Assembly: GCF_030815975.1 (NCBI RefSeq)
Contig: NZ_JAUSXL010000002.1
Span: 1,054,001 to 1,118,000 of the forward strand
DNA length: 64,000 nucleotides
Origin: Variovorax paradoxus
GTDB lineage: Bacteria > Pseudomonadota > Gammaproteobacteria > Burkholderiales > Burkholderiaceae_C
Reading direction: 5' to 3'
Made by a program: the position numbers and the translations under genes. The notes under the pieces are model-generated. The model made no database searches. It was given only the letters and a program-made list of their open reading frames with translations, and was not told where the DNA came from. Position 1 is the stretch's first letter. Every line of letters begins with the position of its first letter. Positions 1-7,965 of this stretch are shown one piece after another.

Positions 1-663
1 CGCCTGTTGCAGCTCTTCAAGCTCGGCGTTGATGAAAATCCGAAAAGCCTGAAATGTGCGCGTTGCAGGGTTCTGGCCCGGCTCGCGGGTTTTGACCGCG
101 CCAGCCACGAGCTCGGCCAGTTCGGTGGTGGTTGAAATTGCGCCCCGTTCTTGTCTGCGAGCAACAATCGCCTTTGCAATCTGAACAGCAAACCGTTCTT
201 CGCCATAGTCACGGATCACCTCTGCAATCTGCTGAAGTTCGGCCGTTGCCAGCCAATCGGCCACGCTCTCGCCGCGCGTGGTGTCCATGCGCATGTCGAG
301 CGGACCGTCGAAACGAAAACTGAAGCCGCGCATCGGGTTGTCGATTTGCGGCGAACTCACGCCCAGGTCCATCAGCACACCCGCCACGCTGGCATCGGGC
401 AATTCGCCCAGCGAACGGAATCCCTGGTGCCGGATGGAAAAACGCGCATCCGAGATGCGCGCTGCTTCGGCCACCGCTTCCGCATCCTTGTCGAATGCGA
501 TCAGCCTGCCTTCCGGTGCCAGCCGCGCGAGGATCGCGCGCGCATGCCCTCCGCGCCCGAAGGTCGCATCCACGTAGGTGCCGGCCGCCGCCGTGCTGCC
601 TGAAAGAAGGGCTTCCACCGCTTCGTTCAGCAAGACGGTGGTATGAATCCATGGAGTGTTCAC
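1..663 (-). CDS. rsmH: 16S rRNA m4C1402 methyltransferase RsmH (partial)
   Basis: N-terminal 221 codons of RsmH (MraW), the S-adenosylmethionine-dependent enzyme that N4-methylates C1402 of 16S rRNA. The family is about 310 residues, so the C-terminus lies outside the window. The protein begins [19 protein letters not shown] and carries the AdoMet-binding loop DATFGRGGH near residues 32-40, followed by FDKD, which typically contacts the cofactor. I chose the GTG at 663 because it follows a GAGGA Shine-Dalgarno sequence by about 5 bases and lies 8 bp after the mraZ stop. The mraZ-rsmH pair normally opens the division and cell wall (dcw) cluster, which would continue to the left of the window. 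Confidence 0.95.
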   Translation of the reverse strand, partial: MNTPWIHTTVLLNEAVEALLSGSTAAAGTYVDATFGRGGHARAILARLAPEGRLIAFDKDAEAVAEAARISDARFSIRHQGFRSLGELPDASVAGVLMDLGVSSPQIDNPMRGFSFRFDGPLDMRMDTTRGESVADWLATAELQQIAEVIRDYGEERFAVQIAKAIVARRQERGAISTTTELAELVAGAVKTREPGQNPATRTFQAFRIFINAELEELQQA

Positions 664-671
664 GTGGGTCC

Positions 672-1100
672 TCAGAACGCGAAGTCCTGAAACACATCCG
701 GCATCTCGCCCTGGGTGGCCTCGGCCTCCTTGGCCTCGTAGCTGGCCTTGTCCCAGAGTTCGAAGTGGTTGCCCATGCCCAGGAGCAGCGTGTCGCGCAC
801 GATGCCCGTGGCGGCACGCAGTTCGGGCGACACCAGGATGCGCCCGGTGCCGTCCATCTCCACGTCCATGGCGTTGCCCAGGAAGACTCGCTTCCACCAC
901 TGTGCCGACATCGGCAGCGCGGCGATGCGCTCGCGGAATTTCTCCCACTCGGGACGCGGGAACACCATGAGGCAGCCGTGCGGATGCTTGGTGATCGTGA
1001 GCTGGCCGCCCGCCGTGGCGCTCAGGACGTCGCGATGCCGGGTCGGCACGGAGAGCCGCCCCTTGGCATCCAGACTGAGCGATGAAGCGCCTTGAAACAC
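672..1100 (-). CDS. mraZ: Transcriptional regulator MraZ
   Basis: MraZ, the SpoVT/AbrB-fold regulator that opens dcw clusters and represses its own promoter. The 142-residue length is normal for the family. Both half-repeats are visible: [13 protein letters not shown] near residues 10-22 and [13 protein letters not shown] in the C-terminal half. The GTG at 1100 gives the usual N-terminus ([14 protein letters not shown]) and follows AGGGG by about 8 bases. An in-frame GTG at 1166 would add 22 atypical residues and start inside the operator, so I reject it. The gene is followed by rsmH 8 bp downstream. A MraZ-type operator lies 45-90 bp upstream of the start. Confidence 0.97.
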   Translation of the reverse strand: MFQGASSLSLDAKGRLSVPTRHRDVLSATAGGQLTITKHPHGCLMVFPRPEWEKFRERIAALPMSAQWWKRVFLGNAMDVEMDGTGRILVSPELRAATGIVRDTLLLGMGNHFELWDKASYEAKEAEATQGEMPDVFQDFAF

Positions 1101-1144
1101 GACCAGAACCCCTGTATTGGGAATGCCGCGGCACCCGAAAGAGG

Positions 1145-1186
1145 CACCATCCGCACTTTTTCCCACTTAACTGCACTTTTTTGCAC
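1145..1186 (-). promoter_or_regulatory. MraZ operator: five GTG-type boxes
   Basis: On the minus strand, five GTG cores occur at plus-strand CAC positions 1184, 1174, 1164, 1154 and 1145, giving spacings of 10, 10, 10 and 9 bp. Four of the five have the form A-GTG-C/G with A-rich flanks. MraZ proteins are known to bind tandem repeats of this kind (TGGGN or AAAGTG boxes) just upstream of mraZ. Ten-bp spacing puts all boxes on one face of the helix. The operator lies between the proposed -10 element and the mraZ start, which suits autorepression. Confidence 0.85.
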
Positions 1187-1212
1187 TGTAGCAGGAAACA
1201 CTTGGGACGCAA
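1185..1212 (-). promoter_or_regulatory. Candidate sigma70 promoter of mraZ-rsmH
   Basis: On the minus strand, TTGCGT (1212-1207) and TACAGT (1190-1185) are separated by 16 bp. The match to TTGACA/TATAAT is moderate. The -10 hexamer overlaps the most upstream MraZ box, so bound MraZ would block polymerase. The assignment is by eye. Confidence 0.5.
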
Positions 1213-1255
1213 CTGGCCGTTGGTGGTATTTTTTGTAATGGAATCAACGACTTAG

Positions 1256-1334
1256 CGCCGATTTCCAAAGCTGAAAATCGGCGAATTCCGTTGAGAATTA
1301 AGCACTTAGCTCACGCAATGAATGTGATGCGTGA
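1256..1334. other. Intergenic region with two inverted repeats
   Basis: The gap between hslU and the mraZ promoter holds no gene. It contains a perfect 9-bp stem, CGCCGATTT (1256-1264) with AAATCGGCG (1275-1283), and a perfect 7-bp repeat, TCACGCA (1311-1317) with TGCGTGA (1328-1334). Neither is followed by a T-run, so they do not look like classical intrinsic terminators. They could be protein sites or RNA hairpins in the leader upstream of the mraZ promoter. ACTTAGC also occurs twice in this gap. Confidence 0.45.
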
Positions 1335-1369
1335 AGCGCGGCCGCCGTTACAGGGGCCGCAAGGCAGCT

Positions 1370-2698
1370 TCAGAGAATGAAGCGCGAAAGGTCTTCGTCG
1401 TGACTTAGTGCCGCAAGGCGCTCGTCGACATAAGCGGCATCGATGTGGATGGTCTGCCCCTCGATACGGGTCGCGTCGAAGCTTACCTCATCCAGCAAAC
1501 GCTCCATCACGGTCGACAAGCGGCGGGCGCCGATGTTCTCCGTGCGCTCGTTGACCTCGTAGGCGATGGTGGCCAGGCGATTCACGCCCTCGGGTGTGAA
1601 TTCGAGCGTGACGCCCTCGGTGGCGAGCAGCGCCTGGTACTGCTTCACGAGCGAGGCGCGGGTCTGCGTGAGGATGCTCTCGAAATCGGACACCGAGAGC
1701 GACTGCAGCTCGACGCGGATCGGAAAGCGCCCCTGCAGTTCGGGAATGAGGTCGCTCGGCTTGCTCAGGTGGAAGGCGCCGCTCGCGATGAACAGCATGT
1801 GGTCGGTGCGCACCACGCCGTACTTGGTGCTCACGGCCGTGCCCTCGACCAGCGGCAGCAGGTCGCGCTGCACGCCCTGGCGCGACACGTCGGAGCCCTG
1901 GGCCTCGCTGCGCGTGGCGACCTTGTCGATCTCGTCGATGAAGACGATGCCGTTCTGCTCGGCATTGGTGATGGCCTGCGCGCGGATCTCGTCCTCGTTG
2001 ACCAGCTTGGCCGCTTCCTCGTCGATCAGGAGGCGCAGCGCCTCGGCGATCTTGAGCTTGCGCGTCTTGCGCTTGCCGCCGCCCAACTGGCCGAACATGC
2101 CGCGCAGCTGCTCGGTCATTTCCTCCATGCCGGCCGGCCCCATGATCTCGAGCGGCGCGCGGGCTTCGGCCAGGTCGAGCTCGATTTCCTTGTCGTCGAG
2201 CTGGTGCTCGCGCAACTTCTTGCGAAAGGCCTGCCGGGTGGGATTGGGGCCGTCCAGCGCGGGGGTTGCGCCGTCGGCGCCGCGCGCGGGCGGCAGCAGC
2301 ACGTCGAGGATGCGGTCCTCGGCGGCATCCTCGGCACGCGCGCGCACCTTGGCGCTTTCGGCCTCACGCGTCTGCTTGACGGCGATTTCGGCCAGGTCGC
2401 GGATGATCGAGTCGACATCCTTGCCAACGTAGCCCACCTCGGTGAACTTGGTCGCCTCGACCTTGATGAACGGTGCATCCGCCAGCCGCGCCAGGCGGCG
2501 CGCGATCTCGGTCTTGCCCACGCCCGTGGGGCCGATCATGAGGATGTTCTTGGGCGTGATCTCGGCGCGCAGCTTCTCCTCGACCTGCTGGCGGCGCCAG
2601 CGGTTGCGCAACGCAATGGCCACGGCGCGCTTGGCTCCCGGTTGGCCGACGATGTGGTTGTCGAGCTCGGAGACGATTTCCTGCGGGGTCATGGACAT
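1370..2698 (-). CDS. hslU: ATP-dependent protease ATPase subunit HslU
   Basis: HslU (ClpY), the AAA+ unfoldase that feeds substrates into the HslV peptidase in the cytoplasm. The protein has 442 residues, the normal size. Walker A is GPTGVGKT at residues 56-63, Walker B is in VFIDEIDKV, and the family-typical C-terminus EDLSRFIL, which docks into HslV, is intact. The ATG at 2698 starts [14 protein letters not shown] second ATG at 2692 is possible. The start lies 2 bp after the hslV stop, with GGAAG about 10 bases upstream inside hslV, so the two genes are translationally linked. Confidence 0.97.
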   Translation of the reverse strand: MSMTPQEIVSELDNHIVGQPGAKRAVAIALRNRWRRQQVEEKLRAEITPKNILMIGPTGVGKTEIARRLARLADAPFIKVEATKFTEVGYVGKDVDSIIRDLAEIAVKQTREAESAKVRARAEDAAEDRILDVLLPPARGADGATPALDGPNPTRQAFRKKLREHQLDDKEIELDLAEARAPLEIMGPAGMEEMTEQLRGMFGQLGGGKRKTRKLKIAEALRLLIDEEAAKLVNEDEIRAQAITNAEQNGIVFIDEIDKVATRSEAQGSDVSRQGVQRDLLPLVEGTAVSTKYGVVRTDHMLFIASGAFHLSKPSDLIPELQGRFPIRVELQSLSVSDFESILTQTRASLVKQYQALLATEGVTLEFTPEGVNRLATIAYEVNERTENIGARRLSTVMERLLDEVSFDATRIEGQTIHIDAAYVDERLAALSHDEDLSRFIL

Positions 2699-2700
2699 GG

Positions 2701-3246
2701 TCAGAGCGCTTCCACCGTGTGGTTCATGTTCGTGTAAATGCAGATTTCGCCCGCTATCGCCAGCGATTTGCGCACGATCTGCTCGGCCGTGAGGTCGGTG
2801 TTGTCGATCAGCGCCTTGGCCGCCGACTGCGCATAGGCGCCGCCCGAGCCGATGGCGATCACGCCGTCTTCGGGCTCCAGCACGTCGCCGTTGCCGGTGA
2901 TGATGAGCGAGGTGGTGGCGTCGGCCACGGCCAGCATGGCTTCGAGCTTGCGCAGCACGCGGTCGGTGCGCCAGTCTTTCGTGAGTTCGACGGCGGCGCG
3001 GGTCAGGTGCCCCTGGTGCTTTTCGAGCTTGGCCTCGAAGCGCTCGAAGAGCGTGAAGGCGTCGGCCGTGGCGCCGGCAAAGCCCGCGAGCACCTTGCCG
3101 TGATAGAGCCGCCGCACCTTGCGCGCGGTGCCCTTGATGACGATGTTGCCGAGAGTGACCTGCCCGTCCCCGCCAATGGCGACTTGGTCGCCCTGGGGGG
3201 TCTTGCGGCGCACGCTCACGATGGTGGTGCCGTGAAACTGTTCCAT
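2701..3246 (-). CDS. hslV: ATP-dependent protease peptidase subunit HslV
   Basis: HslV (ClpQ), the proteasome-like N-terminal threonine peptidase of the HslVU complex. From the ATG at 3246 the protein has 181 residues and begins [14 protein letters not shown]. Removal of the MEQFHG propeptide would expose Thr7 as the nucleophile, as in other betaproteobacterial HslV proteins. The motifs GDGQVTLG and [14 protein letters not shown] are conserved. An ATG at 3255 would only lengthen the propeptide by MAS. Neither start has a strong ribosome binding site. hslU follows directly in the same operon. Confidence 0.96.
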   Translation of the reverse strand: MEQFHGTTIVSVRRKTPQGDQVAIGGDGQVTLGNIVIKGTARKVRRLYHGKVLAGFAGATADAFTLFERFEAKLEKHQGHLTRAAVELTKDWRTDRVLRKLEAMLAVADATTSLIITGNGDVLEPEDGVIAIGSGGAYAQSAAKALIDNTDLTAEQIVRKSLAIAGEICIYTNMNHTVEAL

Positions 3247-3308
3247 CGAAGCCATCTGGGGATGCCGCAAGGCAATGCAACCCCGCGCCTGCTACCGAAT
3301 GTGGCCAG

Positions 3309-3324
3309 GGCCTGTTGACAGGCC
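3309..3324. repeat. Palindrome between STAS gene and hslV
   Basis: GGCCTGT-TG-ACAGGCC is a perfect 7-bp inverted repeat with a 2-bp centre. It lies at the 3' end of the STAS-domain gene, about 63 bp upstream of the hslV start. It may be an operator for hslVU or a processing hairpin. There is no T-run. Confidence 0.35.
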
Positions 3325-5000
3325 TAGTTCTTCCGGACGGCCACTGTCGCATGGTCGGCAATGCCGACCAGATCGAACAGCGCCGCGATCAGGCGGTGGG
3401 CGTCCACGAACTGGACCCGCTCGCCCTGGGCGTCGCGCGCCCGCACCCAGCCGAGCAGCGTGCCGGCGGCGGCCAGGTCCATGCGCAGCAGTGCGGCGCA
3501 CGAAATGACGGGCGCCGTGGTGTTGCGCAGGTCGGTATCCAGCCGTTGCAGGCTCGAATGCGCCTCGCCGCGCAGATCGCCGGCCAGCGCGGCAAAGCCG
3601 GTGTCGGTGGAGGGAAAGCTCTCCGATTCGCCATGGACCGAGAGCAGCGACCACACGGAGCCCGAGTGGCTTGCCGCCGGTGCGGCCACCGAAGCGCAGG
3701 CGCCCTTCGGGTCTTGCCAGGCCGGCGGCGAGACCTCGTAGGTGATGCAGTAGTTGAGCGCCACCAGTTCGAAGTCGTCGGGCATGTTCATCATGCGCAG
3801 CGCAGCCAGGTGCAGCTGCCACCAGACGTCCTGCGTGCCGCGCTCGTTGTTGGGCGTTGCCTCGGCCAGCACGGCCAGCAATTTCGCGGCCCCGATGAAG
3901 CGCAGCTGAACTGGCGAGTCGGCCCAATGGGCGAACAGCACGCGCAGGGGCGCGGCGGCAGCGGCCTCGACGGCGGCCAGCGCGCGCCAGTCGAGGGTCC
4001 AGACCGAGCCGGCCTGCGACAGCGCCCGCGTGAGCTGGATCAATCCGTCGCGCGCCAGGCGTGCCGGACTGGCCCAGTCGGCGCCGGCCGGCGCCAGGTC
4101 GGCGAGTTCGCTGGCGGCCACCGCCTTCACGTTGCGCGCCAGTTCGTCGAGCGAGACCCAGTCGGGCCCCATGCGCTTCATGCGCTGCGCATAGCGCATG
4201 CGGGCGGCGGCAAACCTGGCGGCGTCGCCGGTGGCGCGGTAGAGGTCGAACAACGCACGCCAGCGCGCGTCGTCGCGCTCGGCGGTGGCGTGGTCGCCCT
4301 CGGCCGCTACGCTCTCGGAGGCCAGGGCCTGAAGAAGGATCGCCTCGGCCCCGGCATCGTCGCCATGCGCGAAGCGGATCACGGCTTCCTCGAGCGCGCC
4401 GTCGCGCGCGAGCCGTGCCGACAGCAGCGAGGCGCCGCTGACCGCCGCCGGGCTGCCCGCAGCGGGCGCAGCGGCGGCAACCACTGCCGGCGCCGGGACG
4501 ACGGCAGGCGCGGGCGCAGGTCCGTAGGCCGGCGCGGCAAGCAGGCTGGCGAGCTCGTCCGCATCCACGGGCGGCGGCAGGGTTTCGGCGCCAGCGTCGG
4601 GCGGCGCATTGGACAGCACCTCGCCATTGGGGCCGCGGCCCTTCCACCACTGCTGCGACATCTGCTCCTCGATCTCGTCGATCTTCTTGAGCGTGAGCGC
4701 GCGCCCCTCGGATTTTTCCGTGGTGCTGTTCAGGTTGAAGGAAGACGGCGTGACCGTTCCTTCGAAGGCGTGGGCCGCGGCTTCGCGCTGGCGAAGCTTG
4801 CGCAGCATGTCGAACTCGCGCCGGCGAACGAAGTCGTTGCGCTGGCGCCGCTCGATCATCTCCTTGAGCATTTCACGGCTGTAGGCCTGCTCGGGCAGCG
4901 TGGAATCCGCAGTCGCATTCAGCTCGGACCAATCCTTGAGCGGATTGCGGACGAACTTTGCCACCTTGGAAAAAAGGCGGCCCGACTCTTCCTTTGGCAT
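3324..5000 (-). CDS. STAS-domain protein of unknown function
   Basis: A 558-residue protein between dksA and hslV. The N-terminal third is charged ([20 protein letters not shown]) and probably helical. An Ala/Pro-rich linker follows (around residues 170-200), then an all-helical middle with many Trp and Leu residues. The C-terminus (roughly 470-555) resembles a STAS fold: [19 protein letters not shown] then [24 protein letters not shown] domains bind nucleotides or mediate protein contacts; no catalytic residues are evident here. The ATG at 5000 starts [16 protein letters not shown], 43 bp after the dksA stop, so the two are likely cotranscribed. No signal peptide or membrane segment is visible. 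The exact function is unknown. Confidence 0.8.
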   Translation of the reverse strand: MPKEESGRLFSKVAKFVRNPLKDWSELNATADSTLPEQAYSREMLKEMIERRQRNDFVRRREFDMLRKLRQREAAAHAFEGTVTPSSFNLNSTTEKSEGRALTLKKIDEIEEQMSQQWWKGRGPNGEVLSNAPPDAGAETLPPPVDADELASLLAAPAYGPAPAPAVVPAPAVVAAAAPAAGSPAAVSGASLLSARLARDGALEEAVIRFAHGDDAGAEAILLQALASESVAAEGDHATAERDDARWRALFDLYRATGDAARFAAARMRYAQRMKRMGPDWVSLDELARNVKAVAASELADLAPAGADWASPARLARDGLIQLTRALSQAGSVWTLDWRALAAVEAAAAAPLRVLFAHWADSPVQLRFIGAAKLLAVLAEATPNNERGTQDVWWQLHLAALRMMNMPDDFELVALNYCITYEVSPPAWQDPKGACASVAAPAASHSGSVWSLLSVHGESESFPSTDTGFAALAGDLRGEAHSSLQRLDTDLRNTTAPVISCAALLRMDLAAAGTLLGWVRARDAQGERVQFVDAHRLIAALFDLVGIADHATVAVRKN

Positions 5001-5043
5001 CGACGAGGATTTCGAGGCGAACAGGTTCTTTCTCTTCGGCCGA

Positions 5044-6084
5044 TCAGTCCCCGAACATCTTCTGCTTGAGCTCGCGGCGCTGCTGCGCTTCGAGCGACAG
5101 CGTGGCGGTGGGGCGCGCCAGCAGGCGGCCGACGCCGATGGGTTCGCCGGTTTCGTCGCAGTAGCCGTAGTCGCCGGCATCGATGCGCTGGATCGATTGC
5201 TCGATCTTCTTGAGCAGCTTGCGCTCGCGGTCGCGCGTGCGCAGTTCGAGCGCGTGCTCTTCCTCGATGGTCGCGCGGTCGGCCGGATCGGGCACCACCA
5301 CGGTGTCTTCACGCAGGTGCTCGGTGGTTTCGCCGGCGTTTTCGAGAATGCCTCGCTTGAGTTCCACGAGCTTCAGGCGGAAGAACGCCATCTGCTTTTC
5401 GTTCATGTACTCGGTGTCGGGCATGGCGATCACCTCGGCATCGGTCAGCTCGGCAGCCGACTTGGCTTTCCAGTTGTTGGCGAGCTTCGGGTCTTTCTTC
5501 ACCGCCACGGGCGGCGGCGGCACCAGCGCATTGGAAGGCGCCTGCGAGAAGGAAGACTTGGCAGCGGTGGAAGCCACCGATTGCGGCATGGAAGGCACGG
5601 TCAGCTGCGACAGCCGGGACACGCGGCCGCCTCGCGCGGGGGCGGGTGCAGCGGTCTGAGCGGGCATCGAAGGTGTCGCCGTGGCGGAAGAAGAGGCGGC
5701 AGCCGTTTTTTTCATTGGGATCGGAGGGGCAGAAGGAACGGCAGCAGTGCGGCCGACGGTTTTGGATGGCGGTTGACCCGCAACTGCAGTTTTGGTTGCA
5801 CTCCTGGCCGGGGCGGATGCCACCGGCGGCGCAGCAGACTTTGCAGGCTTGACGGGCTTCTTTGCAACGGTCGCGGCCTTGGCCGATGGCGTTGCTGGCT
5901 TCTTTGGAGCGCTTTTTGGTTTCGTGGCCGGGGCCTTTGCAGCGGAAGAACTCTTTTTTGCCGCGGGTACAGCCGGCTTGGCAGCCGCTGCTTTCTTTGC
6001 AGCGGGCTTGGTTGCTGGCGTGGCCTTGGCGGCGGGTTTCTTCACGGTGACTGGCTCCTTGAACGAACTGGAACGCGCTTTCAC
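5044..6084 (-). CDS. dksA: RNA polymerase-binding factor DksA, long N-terminal extension
   Basis: DksA binds the secondary channel of RNA polymerase and, with ppGpp, resets transcription in the stringent response. The C-terminal 145 residues hold the coiled coil with the tip sequence DPADRAT (the DxxDxA signature) and the globular end. Only one of the four zinc-ligand cysteines remains: Cys309, with Thr312, Ser330 and Ala333 at the other three positions. About 200 residues at the N-terminus form a Lys/Ala/Pro-rich tail resembling histone H1, so the 346-residue protein is more than twice the E. coli length of 151. The GTG at 6084 follows GGAGGAG by 7 bases, a strong start signal. Confidence 0.93.
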   Translation of the reverse strand: MKARSSSFKEPVTVKKPAAKATPATKPAAKKAAAAKPAVPAAKKSSSAAKAPATKPKSAPKKPATPSAKAATVAKKPVKPAKSAAPPVASAPARSATKTAVAGQPPSKTVGRTAAVPSAPPIPMKKTAAASSSATATPSMPAQTAAPAPARGGRVSRLSQLTVPSMPQSVASTAAKSSFSQAPSNALVPPPPVAVKKDPKLANNWKAKSAAELTDAEVIAMPDTEYMNEKQMAFFRLKLVELKRGILENAGETTEHLREDTVVVPDPADRATIEEEHALELRTRDRERKLLKKIEQSIQRIDAGDYGYCDETGEPIGVGRLLARPTATLSLEAQQRRELKQKMFGD

Positions 6085-6423
6085 TGGGTGTCTCCTCCCA
6101 AGGGAACCACGGCGGGTTTCAAGCCGCGCGGACTCCACTCGTCGGAGTGCTCGCAGTGACGAACCCCGGGGTTATACCCCCGAAAGCCCGCCAGAAACCT
6201 GCGGCGCCCCATGCCGTAAGCCACATCCCGTCCATCGGACGAAGGCATGGCTGCCGGAACAGGCGCGCGATTGTATAGAGAACTCGAAATGAAGGGTGAT
6301 GTGCCTGCAACCCCCTTGCCTCCGGTAGCATCGCCGGCGTTGCCGGAGGGGGCAGCAAGACTTGCCGAAATCGCCGAGGGAGCGGTGCGGGTCGATCCCA
6401 TTCATACAAAAGAGAAATCAATC
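6085..6423. other. Divergent intergenic region dksA / YdgA-like gene
   Basis: About 340 bp with no convincing gene, carrying the promoters of dksA (minus) and the downstream gene (plus). A possible plus-strand -10 is TATAGA near 6275. An inverted repeat pairs CCTCCGG (6319-6325) with CCGGAGG (6343-6349) around a loop that itself contains GCCGGC. It lies about 75 bp before the plus-strand gene and could shape its leader. Short open frames here lack ribosome binding sites and family resemblance. Confidence 0.4.
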
Positions 6424-7896
6424 TTGAGCAAAAAAGCAGTTTTGGGCACGCTGGCTGCGGCCATCGCACTTGCCTATGGAGGCGGCACGTGGTTGGCCGG
6501 CTCGAAGGTCAAATCCAGCTACGAGGCCGCGCTGGACGAGGTGCCGAAGCAGACCGCGCTGGTGCGCGTGGTCGAACGCAGCTACGAACGCGGCTTCTTC
6601 GGCGCCGTCAGCACAGTGACGCTCGAGCTCGGCTGCGCAGCCGATGCCGCGCTCCAGGTGCCTGCCGTCAAGCCCGCCGCGGAGAAGGACCAAGAAGAAG
6701 AGGAAGAAACCGCCACGCCGTTCAAGGCGGTGCGCATCACCTTCCGCGACACCATCCGCCACGGCCCGTTCGCCGGCGGCACGCTGGCGGCAGCCACCAT
6801 CGACAGCGAACTGGTGTTCGACGTGAAGGGCCAGGCCAAGGCCGAACAGATCTTCGGCAAGGCCAAGCCCCTGACGGCGCATACCAAGATGGCATTCGAC
6901 GGCGCCTACACCACCGACCTGGCGGTGGCGCCCGCCGGGCTGGCCGAGGAAGGCAAGGCCCGGTTCGCCTGGCAAGGCGCGCAACTGCGCATCGAGACGA
7001 ACGGCGCCCGGACCCATGTGCGCTACGACCTGACGATGCCGGGGCTGGATGTCGGCGACGCGCGCACCGGCGCCACGCTGAAGATGGGCAAGCTGACCAG
7101 CAAGGCCGACATGGACAAGAGCGCGGGCTGGATCCTGGCCACGGGCAAGACCGAAGCCCGGCTCGACAGCCTCGAGTTCGCGGCCCCCAAGGGCCTGGGC
7201 GGCGCCGCGGGCGGCGAAGGCAAGGCCGTGCCGGCGGTGCTGCTGCAGGACATCGACATAGTCGCCGAAGCCACCATCGCGGACGGGCTCTACGCATCGA
7301 CCGGCACCTTCAAGGGCACCGGCAAGATCGGCGACACGAAGATCGACAAGTTCGAGATGAGCAGCGGCGGGCGCCGCATCCACGCCGCCGGCTACAAGAA
7401 GCTGGCCGATGCCTGGATGCAGTCGAGTGCCGCCAACGGCTGCGGCAAGGGCGGCGGCAAGGCCTCGCAGGCCGCAATGAAGGTGCTGTTCGACCAACTG
7501 GCGCCCGACCTCAAGGCCATGGCCAAGTACAGCCCCGAAATCGGGCTCGACAGGATGCTGGTCGAAATTGGCGGCAAGCGCGGCGAGATCAGCTACACGG
7601 CCGGCATGGCCGGCGTGACCGACGAAGACCTGCAGGCTCCCGGCATGGCGCTGCTCATGAAGCGCGGCGTGCTCAAGGCCAGCGCGCGGCTGCCGATGCA
7701 ATGGCTGGAGCAGATTGCTGCCACCGGCGCCGAGAGCGGCCAGACGCCGCCGCCCGAAATGATGGCGGGGCTGGTCGCACAAGGCGAGGAAAAGGGCTTC
7801 GTCAAGCGCGAGGGCGACGACGTCACCGCGCAGATCGAATATGCCGAGGGCAGCCTGAAGCTCAACGGCAAGCCGCTGGGCGCACCGGGCCAGTAA
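6424..7896 (+). CDS. YdgA-family (DUF945) protein
   Basis: A 490-residue protein of the YdgA / DUF945 family, envelope proteins of unknown biochemical role. It begins LSKKAVLGTLAAAIALAYGGGTWLAG, a single N-terminal hydrophobic segment that would act as a signal anchor, leaving the rest in the periplasm. The repeated beta-strand pattern and the internal D/E-rich stretch QEEEEE near residues 80-90 are visible. I chose the TTG at 6424 because it yields the usual SKKAVLG start and follows AGAGA. An upstream ATG at 6289 would bury the signal anchor. The gene ends at a strong two-way terminator. Confidence 0.8.
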   Translation: MSKKAVLGTLAAAIALAYGGGTWLAGSKVKSSYEAALDEVPKQTALVRVVERSYERGFFGAVSTVTLELGCAADAALQVPAVKPAAEKDQEEEEETATPFKAVRITFRDTIRHGPFAGGTLAAATIDSELVFDVKGQAKAEQIFGKAKPLTAHTKMAFDGAYTTDLAVAPAGLAEEGKARFAWQGAQLRIETNGARTHVRYDLTMPGLDVGDARTGATLKMGKLTSKADMDKSAGWILATGKTEARLDSLEFAAPKGLGGAAGGEGKAVPAVLLQDIDIVAEATIADGLYASTGTFKGTGKIGDTKIDKFEMSSGGRRIHAAGYKKLADAWMQSSAANGCGKGGGKASQAAMKVLFDQLAPDLKAMAKYSPEIGLDRMLVEIGGKRGEISYTAGMAGVTDEDLQAPGMALLMKRGVLKASARLPMQWLEQIAATGAESGQTPPPEMMAGLVAQGEEKGFVKREGDDVTAQIEYAEGSLKLNGKPLGAPGQ

Positions 7897-7956
7897 GACC
7901 GCATAGGAAAAAAGGCGCTGCCCTTTCGGGGGCAGCGCCTTTTTTCCTATGCGGTC
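7897..7956. terminator. Bidirectional intrinsic terminator, 27-bp perfect stem
   Basis: Positions 7897-7923 and 7930-7956 are perfect reverse complements around the 6-base loop TTTCGG. The stem contains A6 on one side and T6 on the other, flanking a GC-rich core (GGCGCTGCCC). Read from either direction this gives a GC stem followed by a U-run. It sits between the convergent YdgA-like gene and the COG0523 gene and should end both transcripts. The pairing continues 11 bp beyond the U-run, unusually long for a terminator. Confidence 0.95.
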
Positions 7957-7965
7957 GGTGCTTTG

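Noticed and set aside
1101..1166. Extended MraZ start at GTG 1166.
   Set aside because: It would start inside the operator repeats and add residues absent from the family. GTG 1100 has a good ribosome binding site.
3254..3280. Sigma32-like promoter before hslV (minus strand TTGCA, 14 bp, CCCCAGAT).
   Set aside because: The -10 would overlap the upstream alternative start and leave almost no leader before the ATG at 3246. The match is partial, so it is likely chance.
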